Assembly: GCA_015179125.1 (NCBI GenBank)
Contig: WHVA01000225.1
Coordinates: forward strand, 1 to 64,000
Length of the DNA stretch: 64,000 bases
Direction: 5' to 3'
DNA from: Gautieria morchelliformis
Taxonomy: Eukaryota > Basidiomycota > Agaricomycetes > Gomphales > Gomphaceae
The position numbers were made by a program, and so were the translations under genes. Shown in pieces: positions 1 through 10,786 of this stretch. The notes beneath the pieces are model-generated. The model searched no databases and was not told the DNA's origin. It worked only from the letters and a program-made list of their open reading frames with translations. The first letter of the stretch is position 1. Each line of letters begins with the position of its first letter.

Positions 1-345
1 GTCCTGTAACAGTCATGGTATTGCCATTGATGCAGTCATACTTGAGAAGGTCAGCAAGAATTTCTAGCCATTCAGTCTCCAGATCAAAGGGGAGCCAACT
101 ATATAGCTTGAAGCCTACTGGGAATGCCACCCAAAACATGCATATCCTTCATCATATATTTCCCACTGGGCTTGAGAATTGTGAGGAATGGGGTTTGATA
201 TGGCACTGCCTGAATCTCTTTGAGGGTGAGCCAGATGCCAACTGAATGAACCATAGCGATAAGGTGTAAAACTGCATTCGTAGATTCACCAAGGACCATG
301 TGAATCTATGAGTGTGATAGGGTGAGTAATGAGATTCTGTTATTC
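1..345 (-). pseudogene. Broken duplicate of the dihydroxy-acid dehydratase gene (3' part, intron retained)
   Basis: Read on the minus strand, 299 down to 99 encodes a protein that matches the ILV3 exon at 32816-33005 almost residue for residue: a start like [13 protein letters not shown] against [13 protein letters not shown], then PSGKYMMKDMHVLGGIP against [17 protein letters not shown]. The homology does not stop at the splice site. Bases 45-105 match the following ILV3 intron (33006-33059), and 1-45 match the next exon up to the NTMTVTG segment. Bases 300-345 resemble the preceding intron. The copy is therefore DNA-derived and not a processed cDNA. Scattered substitutions change conserved positions (a Gly of the GGSTN motif is Glu here), and the intron acceptor region is altered. 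It runs off the left edge of the window. Confidence 0.85.
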
Positions 346-454
346 AGTATCTTGAGTTAGCAGATATGGATGTATATATAAATGAGGAAAAGGCATCCCC
401 TGATATAGTAAATTATAGATTTCTCAATCCAATATCACGAGGAAGGAGTTGACC

Positions 455-840
455 TCACATGAACTGGCTGTCCAGGATCTGTTCCACCACATACTGCTCT
501 TCCCCATCTATGCCAGCAGAGTTGGGGGACAAGTCGTTCAACCTGGAATTGGATCCTCCAGCACTGGGAGAAACCATGTTGAAGAATGGGTGGAGGTGGG
601 ACATGGACATCTGAAGCCAGAGGCAGTACTCATTCCGTTGACCCTCCGCATCACTGTGAAGGTCCCAAGGTAGCAGTGGGCAAGCTTCTGTGAGGGGTGT
701 GTGGTATGGATGTTGCTTGTGTCCAAATACACCTTGTCTCCAACTTGATACTCTAGGGCCAGAACTTGGTGTTTGTAGTACAGTACCTTGCCATGTCATC
801 CTTGGCCTTCGCCAGGGTGGATTTTGTCATAATCCTGTTC
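455..840 (-). pseudogene. Ty3/gypsy polyprotein remnant: integrase C-terminus
   Basis: Minus-strand frames carry the recognisable tail of a basidiomycete gypsy Pol: a segment like VYLDTSNIHTTHPSQKLAH followed by the YLG-FTV block, then SMSHLHPFFN and the GEEQYVVEQILDS motif that opens the chromodomain-like end. The match jumps between two frames (538-732 and 455-799), so at least one frameshift is present. Reverse transcriptase, RNase H and protease are not visible nearby. This is dead sequence, and its order with the fragment at 1510-1755 fits one minus-strand element. Confidence 0.75.
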
Positions 841-1509
841 CAAAACACTACTATCGTTCCAAAACACTACTATCAGTTTACTTCACCCCATCCAATCCTT
901 CCCACCTGCGACACGTCCGTGCCACTGATCCTCAGCCCCCCACTCGAACACATACCCATCCACACGACACACCACAACGTTTCCATTGCCCTGTCGACTT
1001 GACCCTGACCCAGTACTCGTGGATCCACCCCAACCCGAGACGAAGCCCGAGCCCGAGGTACATTGATCCACGGAGGAGCTAGAGGTTGAGCCACATGCTT
1101 ACATACCTTCCACACGTCTTCCTTTCCTAACCACAATCGATGTTTCTGATACATATGACTACCTACATCCCTCCCCATTCGATAGACTAGTATCTTAGCC
1201 ACCGCTGCCTCCGGACCACCGTACCCCTGAGTCCAGACATCTCAGTCGACCCACACGTCCCCCCTCCGCTCTTCGCGCCGCAGCACACCCCACAGCTAGA
1301 TAAATAGTTCAACATGTACATCCAAATCCCCCAGTCAATCAGAACTCACATTGAACCACACAGTTATTTTGCGACGCATATAATTGCGTAGTTGCTGCTC
1401 GGGAGGACACACACGCAGTGTTTCCTCTATATCCTCATATCTATAAAGCTACTCGATTCAACTTCAAACCGAAGTCTGAATATAAAACACTTCACTATCA
1501 GCCGCTCTT
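841..1509. other. Non-coding spacer inside the gypsy remnant
   Basis: No gene is recognised. A short direct repeat (ttccaaaacactactatc) occurs at about 838 and 856. The interval separates two parts of gypsy Pol that should be contiguous, so it is either an insertion or unrelated sequence joined by deletion. Open frames here look like chance. Confidence 0.4.
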
Positions 1510-1755
1510 AATCTTTCACAGATTTGGCTTCCAAAAAGGTTGAGTCCATGCAGTCTTGGAACTTGTTGACTGTCTTGAGCTGGGACTCTGCCTGGCATGG
1601 TTCAAAGCCCATATGCGGGTGTCATCCAGAGTCAAGCATGAAGGGAGTTTGCTTTGTGGCGGAATGCACATGGTTGTTGTACTGGAATTCCGCCAGTGGA
1701 AGTAGCTCGTCCCAGTTGTCCTGCCTCTCGTTGACAAAGAGGCGGAAATAGACAC
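1510..1755 (-). pseudogene. Ty3/gypsy polyprotein remnant: integrase core
   Basis: A minus-strand frame reads as the downstream part of the gypsy integrase core. Read with one frame change it gives a FVNERQDNWDELLPLAEF block, then YNNHVHSATKQTPF and the GRHP-MGFEP block. The longest intact frame (1516-1755) is the shifted one, so the coding sequence is broken. It lies 5' of the 455-840 fragment in transcription order, as expected for one element. Confidence 0.75.
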
Positions 1756-2029
1756 TAGCTTACATGAAGGCTAACGTGGCTTCAGATGGTACAACTATAA
1801 TTTTTCCTTCTAAGTATTCCATGGTATTAGAGTGTTTTTGTTTGCTAAGAAATAATTATCAAGTACAATAATTATTATTAGGGACAATCTAATATAAGTG
1901 CCAGGAGAGCTAATATGCATTAGCCATTAGGAACATGTGACAAACACATTGTGGCAGAGGGTATTAGGAGCATTGCATTCAAACAGTGCTCATGGTAATT
2001 AATTAAGCAGCCCCTGGTGCAAGATGTCC

Positions 2030-2265
2030 AGGAGTGCATTGGACATGCACTTGTCAGAGAAACCCCAATCACACACTGCATTATCACGATGTGCATTATT
2101 GCTGATTGCACATTATCGCCGTGTGCATTATCGCTGATGTATTATCATGATGTGCATTGTCACTGTGTGCATTATCACGACATCCATTATCACAGTTTGC
2201 ACATTATCGCCATGTGCATTATCGCCACCTGCACATTACCATGGCATGCGCTTTATCACAATGTG
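2030..2265. repeat. Degenerate minisatellite of TGCATTATC-type units
   Basis: About 235 bases are built from imperfect 9-20 nt units with the core tgcattatc followed by variable linkers such as acgatg, gccgtg or gctgat. At least twelve core copies can be counted. Open frames across it, rich in His, Cys and Ile, are artefacts of the repeat. Confidence 0.75.
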
Positions 2266-2530
2266 TGATAGGTCGCCCCCAAGCCTCTCCCAGCCTTCAG
2301 CATCCTTCTGTCTTGTGTTCCATTTATTTCCCCTCCTGTTCTGGCAACTTCTGACATCATCCCTTTCTTATCTTTCCCGCCCTGTTATCACCAGTGTTAT
2401 TGCTTATGTACCTCTTGTAGCTAGCTGGTGAAGGAGTTCCTTAGATTTTTCTCTTTGGATCCCCCTTTGCCAGGTATGCCTGTGTCATGTATACAGTTCT
2501 CTATCTTACTTTGGATCCCCCTTCACCAGT

Positions 2531-2725
2531 TCACAACTTGAGTGTAGAGCATCTGCCTAGGTTGCCCTTATAGCACTCCTGCATTTCAATCACCTGGTCT
2601 TGACGAGCCAGGAGGCTCATCCAGAACTCCTTCAGTTCCTCTTCCTTCCTCACCTCCCGTTCCTCACTCCTCTCCATCATTTGCACCATCATTGCCATCT
2701 CCCTGGATGTGTTGACACAGCTCAC
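2531..2725 (-). pseudogene. Possible gypsy gag-like coiled-coil fragment
   Basis: The 64-residue minus-strand frame is rich in Glu, Arg and Met (MMERSEEREVRKEEELKEF) followed by LLARQDQVIEMQ. This resembles the helical N-terminal part of agaricomycete gypsy Gag proteins. It sits upstream, in transcription order, of the integrase fragments, which fits one internally deleted element. The composition is weakly informative, so the call is tentative. Confidence 0.35.
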
Positions 2726-2939
2726 ACTGGATGCGACTGACCCAGATTCCAGAGTGCTAGTTCTAGCTGTCGCTGTCTGAATCGGAAAGTGAGCATGAGC
2801 TTTTTTTGGTTTTTCAGTGATTGGTGATCATAGAGCTCCACACAGCCTCCAATGCATTCTGGACATGGGACATATGAGAACTTTAATATATAAATACCAT
2901 GCCCCACCACCCTACTTACCTCTTTAGCCCACTCCTTTT

Positions 2940-3020
2940 CCTCCTCATATAGCAGTCTCCCCATCCTGGAGATATTTACCATATGCCTGGAAGGCTGAGA
3001 CTACATCCAGCTAGTGCTGG
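2940..3020 (-). pseudogene. Second fragment of the ILV3 duplicate
   Basis: On the minus strand about 65 bases match ILV3 near 32371-32440 at roughly 95 percent by eye, covering the codons for [17 protein letters not shown]. The match fades after that point. It lies upstream, in transcription order, of the 1-345 fragment. Together they look like one minus-strand ILV3 copy whose middle was replaced by the gypsy remnant and minisatellite. Confidence 0.75.
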
Positions 3021-3735
3021 CCAATTATGATTAAATTAAAAAAATTTACTATAATTTAATATAATCATAATATAATCAATGGTTTTGGCAAGGTTATTTA
3101 CTTATAACCATAATATAATATAATATACTCGAAAATAATCGTAATTAATCATGTAATTAAATATAATCCTCCCACTGTCTCAATGCCAGGATATTTTGCC
3201 AACTGGGCTAAAGAAGGTAGAGATCATCTGGAACCATACTGACCACCCACAACAAGGGCTTCATGCTCAGGAACAGGTACATTTCCCTTGAAAACTTGTC
3301 CAGTTCTGTTCCAGAGTATAGCCTGGACCTTACTTCTTGGTCATGCATCAGATCACTGAAGCATGTAGTAATGGGACCATCTGGAGTGCCACCTGGTAAC
3401 ACCTTTGGCAGAGTTAGGATGAGTTTTTTAAGTTTCACAAGAGCTTTGTTAAGCTGTAGAGCCTGTTGACAACAACATCCTGGAAATGCATGATGAACTA
3501 TGCAGTAGGTAGCCAGTTCAATGCTGGACACTGTTCAATAAAGGCAGGGCTTAATGTTTTTTTCTATAGACAGACTTTAGTTGTGACCATATTATAGCTC
3601 CACCACCTGACAGAAATAATCTGGCAACCATGATTATGATTAAATATGGCACCTAAGCATAATATAATATAATCTATGCAATTATAATTGGCTAAGGTTT
3701 GATTATGCATGACAGCATAATCTAACCATTCAATT
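3020..3735. repeat. AT-rich repeat pair, possible decayed DNA transposon
   Basis: Two AT-rich blocks (3025-3180 and 3625-3730) share the word taatcataatataat and variants. Their outer edges are inverted with respect to each other: ggccaattatgatt at the left against aattataattggct at the right. Between them lies a 107-codon minus-strand frame (3208-3531) with no family I recognise. The arrangement suggests a small terminal-inverted-repeat element, but no target duplication was found. Confidence 0.4.
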
Positions 3736-4005
3736 GATCAAGTCTGTACCTTGTGGACCATAGGCTGGAGCTTTCTAGCTAGACCTAACACAGAATACAA
3801 TGTTTATTTGACAGATAGTTATTACGTTTGGGAAAAATCACCCGTGGCCATGAGTCGTTAAATCACTCACAGCGCCATAAATTGGAATAATAATGTAATA
3901 ATTTACAGTGGACACACACTTAAGCCGGAATCACGATGCCACATTGGATTTGTTGTGACGGATTTTTACTGTCCGAATTGATTATCAACTTATAAAATAA
4001 TAGTC
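3736..4005. other. 3' flank of RIO1
   Basis: No gene or clear signal is seen. The stretch lies between the AT-rich repeats and the RIO1 stop codon and should hold that gene's 3' untranslated region. Confidence 0.4.
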
Positions 4006-6038
4006 TCAAGAACGAGTTGCTTTGATTCGTCGCTTCTTGTCCGCTTTGGGTAGCTTTTGTTTCCGTTTCTCCCGAGCGGCTTCTTTGACGGCCCGCTTCC
4101 GCTCCTTAAATCAACGGTAAAATATGACACGAATTTCGGTAGAAGAGGCTCACCTTCTTCGTATCTTTATCTTCATTACGATGGCCCCTTGGTTGCCGTT
4201 CTTTAAAGCCTTCATCTTGGTCGTCCTCTTCGCTCGCATTGTCAGAGCTGCCGCTCTCGTCTCCATTCAAGGACTCTACATGCTCGTTTATCCGCTCCTT
4301 TTTCAAACCCTCCGAGGTACCCACCACTCCAATCACATCCGAATAGATGAGACTCCGACCCGTTCCTCGGTTGACAAGATCAACGTCCCGTTCCGGGTCG
4401 TATACTTCGTTGAGTGACCGAGGAATATATGATTGCATGAAGACCTTGTCATCACTTTGCTTCTCGTTGCCCTGACTCTGGACATCCTGGTTGCCTTCAA
4501 TATCCACCTCTCCCGCTTCGGTGATTAATCTTTTCAGCCACGGTTCTTCGTCGTCTTCAACTTCGCACTCGCCAATTATAAACTCGAATACCCGCCTCAA
4601 ACCTACACACTGTACACCTCTCCTTCCAAAGAAATCTTCAACATTCTTTAGATCCGACCTCAGGAAATCAAATGCGGAGGGATGGTCATGTTCGACGCTT
4701 TGGCCAACGTCGATGATATAAAGTTGTGAATTGTGATACAATATATTGTATTCCGAAAGGTCTGCGTGCACCAGTTTGCAATGGTGAAACATCCGTCGAA
4801 CAGTGAGGAGAAGGCTACTATAGAGCTGGACGAACTGATCCTCGGGAATATCCGCATCCTTTAGACGAGGGGAAGCCCTACCCTTATGGTTAATAAAGGC
4901 TCATTTGCCTCTGATTGTAGCAGGGACGCTTACCATCCAGATTTGGTGCCTAAAAATCCCATGACAAGGACATTTTCTCGCACCTCAACCGGTTCAGGAC
5001 AGGGGATACCGGCAGCCATAAGTCGCTTTAAATTTCGCATTTCTTTCTCCGCCCACAAACGAACCATCTTTCGTGGATTGTGCCTACTGTAGCCGTGTCG
5101 AAAGCGTCTTTCGCCACTCACGTAGCGATCTCGATCTTTGAAAATAAGAATTGACGTTTTGAAAATTTTGAGGGCTATATGAGTTTTGTCAGGCGTAAGC
5201 GCATGGTATACGTTGGCCTGGCAAATGTTTGATTGTTTTGTAACTGGCCGCAAATGGGCGAGAACGTACCTCCTTTCCAGTACTCACACAGCCATTGACC
5301 TCACTAATTAGTCCTCTCCCAATCATCTTAAACAGAATGATACGTGTTCGTGGATCTAAAACTTGCTCATTGGTCGCCCGATCCGATTTATCCTTGGCAT
5401 TCGCCCGCTCACTCGGACCTTTCCTATTAGTAGCGATCCCCATCATAGTATATGGCTGATCAATTTGTGCAATCCGTGCCGAATACTTCGACAGAGCTGC
5501 TAGTTGATCAGAGGTTTTCTGCGATGTAGAAGGCGATGGAGCAGCTCTCGGACGATTCAAAGCAGGTAGAGGAACAGATCTTTTGGGGCCAGAAGGTCCG
5601 ATCGAGGACTGCGAATTTGAGCCTTGAGGCGTTTGAGCGCTGCCTGAGCGGACGGCGACATGCTGCCTTAGACGGTTGTATTGTTTCGTGAAATCTATGT
5701 ATGGTCAGACATGGAGTGCAACACCTATAGAAGCAGAAATTACCTCTCTCAGCAATTTCCCAATCCTCATCGTCGACATTGGACAACCTGATGTCATCCC
5801 ATTCTACATCCTCGCTGTGTGATGAGGAGTGCACCTCATCATCTTCCTCATCGGACCATGGCAATAATGGGTCATCGATAAATGTTTGCCCTTCACGAGG
5901 GTCGAAAACAGGCGCATTTTCCAATGCTTGCGTTGGATAGTCCAGTGCGTCGTCAAATTGCCCAGCTCCCATGAAGCCAGGACTTAATGTAAGCGCATTA
6001 GCAAATCGGTCACGACGCACGTGATGTGGGGTCGCCAT
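4006..6038 (-). CDS. RIO1: RIO1-type atypical protein kinase
   Basis: Five exons (5744-6038, 5270-5694, 4934-5217, 4154-4877, 4006-4104) join in frame to 608 residues. RIO1 is an ATPase/kinase of late 40S ribosome maturation. The N-terminus is acidic ([20 protein letters not shown]). The core follows: [14 protein letters not shown] as nucleotide loop, [16 protein letters not shown] with the ATP-anchoring Lys, [13 protein letters not shown] with the catalytic Asp, and [13 protein letters not shown] with the metal-binding Asp. The end is a Glu/Asp-rich stretch and a Lys/Arg-rich tail ([13 protein letters not shown]) typical of RIO1 and suited to nuclear targeting. All key residues are present and the length is normal. 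It is divergent from the PNK gene 165 bp away. Confidence 0.95.
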
Positions 6039-6203
6039 CTGACCTCGACGGAATTCATTTCTGGGCCGATTCTACAACAACGCAACAACACGCTCTACTG
6101 TAGAAGCCCAAGGCGTAAGGTTGTCGCGTACATGTCCCCTGGTACAAAGCTACATGCTTGCAGGACTTAAATTGAAATTCACATTTAATGATGATGGGCA
6201 GGC
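6039..6203. promoter_or_regulatory. Divergent promoter shared by RIO1 and PNK
   Basis: Only 165 bp separate the two start codons, so both promoters must lie here or overlap the neighbouring coding sequence. No clear TATA box is seen. Confidence 0.6.
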
Positions 6204-8023
6204 ATGAGCTCCGGCACCAGTAAACGTGGCGTTGCAAATGTCGAGGGTTCCTCGTCTCCTCGTCAATCCAAACTTGCGAAAGGTGTGCGAATCCTTCAAA
6301 GCTTTATGGGCTGTGCCTTGTCAACGATGTTTGTAGGTACACACCCTTTCTTCCTCAAGTCCAGCGAGCAACAACCTCAAAGCGATTTTGTATGGAAGAA
6401 AACCATTGATCAAACATGCTTACATGGTGTCCATCTTGATCCTGCACCTTCAAACAAAGTAGCTGCATTGGATTTAGATGGGACCTTGATTAAAACCCGT
6501 TCTGGGAATAGATTTCCTCGAGGCAAAGACGACTGGATGTGGTGGCGAGCTTCGGTAAAGAAGAAAATTACTGATATACACCTGGAAGGGTATGTTGCAT
6601 GTATTTTGTGGCAGGTCTAGCGCAGCCAATCTTGTTATTGCAGATATGCTATCGTTATTTTTTCAAACCAAGCGTCTGCAAAGAAGAAGACCATTGACGA
6701 ATGGAAGCTCAAAGTATCCTCAATAGCTAGCGAGGTAATGCTTCGGATTCATTATCGTTACAGTCTGCTAGACTGACAGCAGCTCGCAACAAGCTATCGA
6801 ACACTCCTTTTAGAATATTCGCTGCTCAACAGCACGATATCTTTCGAAAGCCAATGCCTGGCATGTGGACAGAGTTCGAAAAAGTCAACCAGGGCGAAAT
6901 AGGTCCGCATCGTAACCCACTGAGCTGTCTTATATGTACCAACACAACCGGTGATGTGACCTGATGAGATATAATTTTCAGACAAGAAATTATCATTCTT
7001 TGTTGGAGATGCTGCCGGAAGGCCGGGTGATCATAGCGATTCAGATAGAAAGTGGGCCCTCAATATTGGCCTACCTTTCTTCACCCCCGAGGTAGATAAG
7101 CGTGGCTACACATAGACACCAATTAAACCCACATTTATTTATTTGCTGCTTTTAGGAGTACTTCCTTGGTTCTGAACCCACACCGTTCCGGTTGAAAGGT
7201 TTCGACGCTTCTTTATTTCCCAATGACGGTAAGTAGCGAGTCACTGCAATGTTCGTTAAACATCTGACATGTTTTAGGCCCTCTGTTCATGCCATCATCC
7301 TCTCCTCTAGTTCCCCAAATATCTAAATCTCCTGAAGTAGTGCTTTTCGTAGGATACCCTGCGTCCGGAAAGTCGAGTTTTTACCGAAAGTACTTCCAAC
7401 CAGCGGGGTACCAGCATGTCAACCAGGACCAATTGAAAACCCGTAACAAATGCGTCAAGGCTGTGGAAAATTCTGTTAGCGAAGGAATGAGTTGTGTTGT
7501 CGGTATGTGTTGTCTAGAACACCTCTTGAGCTGACGCGGAATACCTCCTTACTACTGCAGATAATACAAATCGTGACGTAGAAACCCGCAAAGAATATGT
7601 GGAATTATGCAAAAAACTCAATATACCAGTAAGGTATGTGTCCTTGGTTTTGGTATACATTAATCGCCTATGTCCTTCTGTTTTATAGGTGTATGTTATT
7701 TTCGGCCGATCTTCAGTTATGCTGGCATAACAACTTGTATCGTGCCTTTTGTCTGAGTCCCCACGAGCAAGCTAAAGAAGTGAGCCCAGTTTCCACCAGT
7801 AGTTATGATTGTAATGGTCTATCTGTCGCAGCCCGTGCGAGGTCTACTACCTCCAGTGGCATTCACGTCTTTCCGAGCACATTATCAAGAGCCTACTGTT
7901 GACGAAGGTTTTATGGAGATCAAGCGTATCAACTTCCAGTTCGAGGGCACCGAGGAGGACAGAAGGCGCTGGAACATGTGGCTTGAAATTGACAACAAGG
8001 CTTGGCTGACTAGCAGTGCCTAG
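6204..8023 (+). CDS. Bifunctional polynucleotide 3'-phosphatase / 5'-kinase
   Basis: Nine exons give about 450 residues: 6204-6589, 6644 to about 6713, 6764-6902, 6982-7091, 7156-7228, 7278-7502, 7561-7633, 7689-7779, 7832-8023. The enzyme removes 3'-phosphates and phosphorylates 5'-OH DNA ends in strand-break repair. The phosphatase half starts at [11 protein letters not shown] (DxDGT nucleophile), then [14 protein letters not shown] and FFVGDAAGR. The kinase half has the P-loop GYPASGKSS and a C-terminal RINFQFEG block. There is no N-terminal FHA domain, as in other fungal PNKs. Exon 2 is ambiguous: a donor at 6714 gives a 50-nt intron, while a donor at 6735 would give an unlikely 29-nt one. 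It is divergent from RIO1. Confidence 0.92.
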
Positions 8024-8439
8024 ATTTTATGTATCTCCTCCAGCTTTCGTTTATTTTGGTGGTCTTAGTTTCTACCTTTCAGGAACAATGGAGATCATGA
8101 TATTCGACTTTCGACAAGTAATATATTCCCAGATGCGCACAACTCCACGCAGAAGCTAGACCATTTGCTTAAACTTCAATGATCAAGCTCCAATGGAGGC
8201 TTCAATATAGTGTCATGCAATGCATCACTATGAAGTTCGAAGGTGGGCCTGAGGAATCGATGACGCTTGATTGGCAGAAGATTTATACAGCACGATATGC
8301 GTAACCTTCCTTTGGTTCGTTCGAATTCTAAGGAACTTTATCGTGCATAAATATTTCAGGCAAGGAAATTATGTAAGCAGTAAACCGGAATAAATAATTG
8401 GCACACACTTAACCCGAAACTTAGTTCGAAATCCTGAAA
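8024..8439. other. Convergent 3' flanks of PNK and the phosphate carrier
   Basis: No coding potential is seen. The stretch lies between two convergent stop codons and should contain both 3' untranslated regions and poly(A) sites. A gttcgaattc word at 8324 resembles a tRNA B box, but no cloverleaf could be folded around it. Confidence 0.4.
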
Positions 8440-9918
8440 CTACTCTGCCTTATGAATCTCTATACCTGGCGGCGCACCAAGTGCTGATAATAACAAGCTC
8501 ACATCAGTACCTGTGACGGCTACACGGAGAAGACACGGGTGACGCACCTTCTTTGATCGCACCATATATTAAGAACTGCCCTGCGACAAGGCCAGCTGTC
8601 ATAATCATTCGGGGACCAAGCCCAGCCCATATCCCCACAGGACCGGCTTGACGCGCGAGCACGACGAGACGGTGAGTCATCGAACCTGTGGGCCCATGTC
8701 CCTTGTTTATCTTGAACGAAAGCGTAAATTCAGGACGAATGCCTCACAGCAGAACGGAGATACGCACCTGGCTCAAAAGAGTATCTGCGGGCTGTGAGGT
8801 GTCAGTGGCGCAGGAACATATGATGGATGAACAGGAATACATGACTGAGGATGGCAGCAGTGAACCCGGCCATAATTCCTGACCCGAGTGCAATGGTAAA
8901 TCGGCCCGACGGACCCAGGTTCCTCTTGGTCTCTTCGGACAGTTGACGGTAGGCAAGCTCGTGACAGAACTCATTCACGGTAAATTGTCCGATTGCGTAC
9001 GGAATTTGTCTACCAGACTGTGGTGAGTTTTCGTAAGAATAGAGATGATTAGTGCAAGTGCGTACTTGCATATAATAGGTAGGAAGCCTGCATACATCTC
9101 TCTTAAACCGCCTTCACGAGCAAGTCTGGCAAAGCCTGTCGTGAGCCCCGAGGCGTAGGTACGGTCGGAAACGAGACGGATACGGGTCGCTTCAAGGGGA
9201 GTTAGAAGTATGTCAGCGAAAAACCTGTCAGGTACGTCCAAGTCAATATGCCGGGCACATGCGCAGCTAAGGGTTACAAATTACTCTGCCACACTCGAAG
9301 CCCCAAGGTATATCGCCGTCCTGTACTGAACGGCCTTCTCCTGTGATCCTGAGACCTCTGCAAATGTCTTTTTCCAGTATCTGCAGGATGCATCACACAC
9401 ATCACAGATATTAACTACTACAGAGTGCATACTCACTCGTATCCACTGAACTTTGCACCGCCTTGGACGAAATATCCCACTGCGGTTGGCCCAAAACCTG
9501 TCAGGAGGCCTCTTGGGCCCTCTGCAGTCACAATTTTACGGCCGGCGGCGAACATGGAATGACGTGTGAGCGCTGGGTCGATTTGAATGCGTGTCTTAAC
9601 GACGTCGATGGCTGGATGTACAAGGTGGGTGGACAGGTCACTTGGGCTATATGGGCAGCATATGCGTACGGGTCATGGCTACGTGAGTTATGCTACTCAT
9701 GGCGTCAGGTGCGATGTGCGTTGCAGAAGCAAACAACATACGTGCAACATAATGCACCTATGTTTGAAATAACAGTGAGTTCCCGTTGCTATCTGTAAGG
9801 TCGATTATCGCGCACCTGCGACAGAGAACTGGGAATATTCTTTGAAGGTGAATCGAGGAACGAAGGGTATTGCTCCACCTGATACTGGGCTGCTTTTCGC
9901 TGATTTTTGGACTGACAT
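8440..9918 (-). CDS. Mitochondrial phosphate carrier (SLC25 family)
   Basis: The multi-exon gene encodes a solute carrier that imports phosphate across the inner mitochondrial membrane. The start MSVQKSAKSSPVSGG lies at 9918. Later exons give THLVHPAIDVVKTRIQ (first Px[DE]xx[KR] motif), LTPLEATRIRLVS (second motif, Glu at the acidic position as in phosphate carriers) and HPADTLLSQ (third motif). The ending is LVAGQFLIYGAIKEALGAPP and a stop at 8440. A donor after SHP-preceding His (intron about 8802-8850) and one after TGC-AA give clean joins. The small exon(s) linking SQFSVAG to the first helix repeat could not be placed with certainty. MIR1-type and PIC2-type carriers cannot be told apart here. 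Confidence 0.88.
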
Positions 9919-10076
9919 TGTAGAAAATAGCCTTGGAACGCAGATATGTTGTCCCTCTTAAGCTTGTCACGGCAAGAGTCTCTGCTTTTGTAGTAATAAT
10001 GGACGCGCAAGTGACGTCACGCGCTGACCCATTACAGTAATGTTAACGCGACATCGCGCTCCGATTACGGGTCCTC
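9919..10076. promoter_or_regulatory. Upstream region of the phosphate carrier
   Basis: This non-coding stretch runs from the carrier start codon to the left inverted repeat of the KDZ region. No clear element was recognised beyond a GC-rich tgacgtcacgcg word near 10012, which contains a CRE-like TGACGTCA core. Confidence 0.3.
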
Positions 10077-10159
10077 CGGTACTCGGTGTGACATCTATAG
10101 TTAGAGGGTGACGCCGGATGGGTGAAGCAGTCTAATTAGATATGAATAGCAGTTGTCTC
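10077..10159 (+). repeat. Left inverted repeat of the KDZ region
   Basis: This matches the reverse complement of 19833-19908 almost base for base apart from a 6-base insertion (tgggtg). It is the candidate left terminal inverted repeat. Confidence 0.75.
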
Positions 10160-10786
10160 TTATACCGGCGATGATACGGCGAAATATGAGAGGTATTACC
10201 GCCGGTATAGGAGGCTGAGGGACACGATCAGGGTCAGCGCTCGGCAAAATTACGGCGCTGCGGGGAAAACCGCCATGGCGGCCATGGCCATCACGTGAGT
10301 TTCGGAATTGCCCGCCGCCCATAACCCACAGGACATCATAATTGACTACCGTTTTACATCACGTGAGGGGCACGTGCCGGCCAACGCGTCAACGCGTACA
10401 TCATTCCTCATCTGTGGCGATGCCGTACAACTGCATCAGGTCTCATTATCTGTGTATCTAATCACCTCCAATATATATTATTAATTGTTCCGATGAGGCG
10501 TACATGTGTAGCGGTGCATGTTTCCGGAAAGTCCGCCGAATACCCACTTAAAAGCTGAAGCTACACTCCCATATCCTCCAGCGTACTTGCTACAGTTTTC
10601 CTTTCCCACTAGCCCTTGACTTAACAAATGCTTGCCATTATCTGTATACACTACACTTCGCTAAAACGTCACCTCCGACCGGCCTGCTTTCCTCCACCTT
10701 GTCACCTTATGTCACCCTTTTATTTCCTCTTCCCACTGTCACTTTCCTTCGCTCTTTCAATCTCTAACCTATTTTCTTCTCATATC

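Noticed and set aside
455-799. The 114-codon minus ORF as a gene
   Set aside because: It is one frame of a frameshifted gypsy Pol; the conserved blocks jump between frames.
2017-2268. His/Cys-rich ORFs as a metal-binding protein
   Set aside because: They are translations of the TGCATTATC minisatellite in several frames.
6735-6763. A 29-nt intron in the PNK gene
   Set aside because: It keeps the frame but is shorter than fungal introns can normally be. The donor at 6714 gives a 50-nt intron with the same phase and is preferred.
8320-8340. tRNA-like B box (gttcgaattc)
   Set aside because: No A box at the right distance and no acceptor or anticodon stem could be formed. The same holds for ggttcaaacc at 21170 and ggttcaaatc at 25490.
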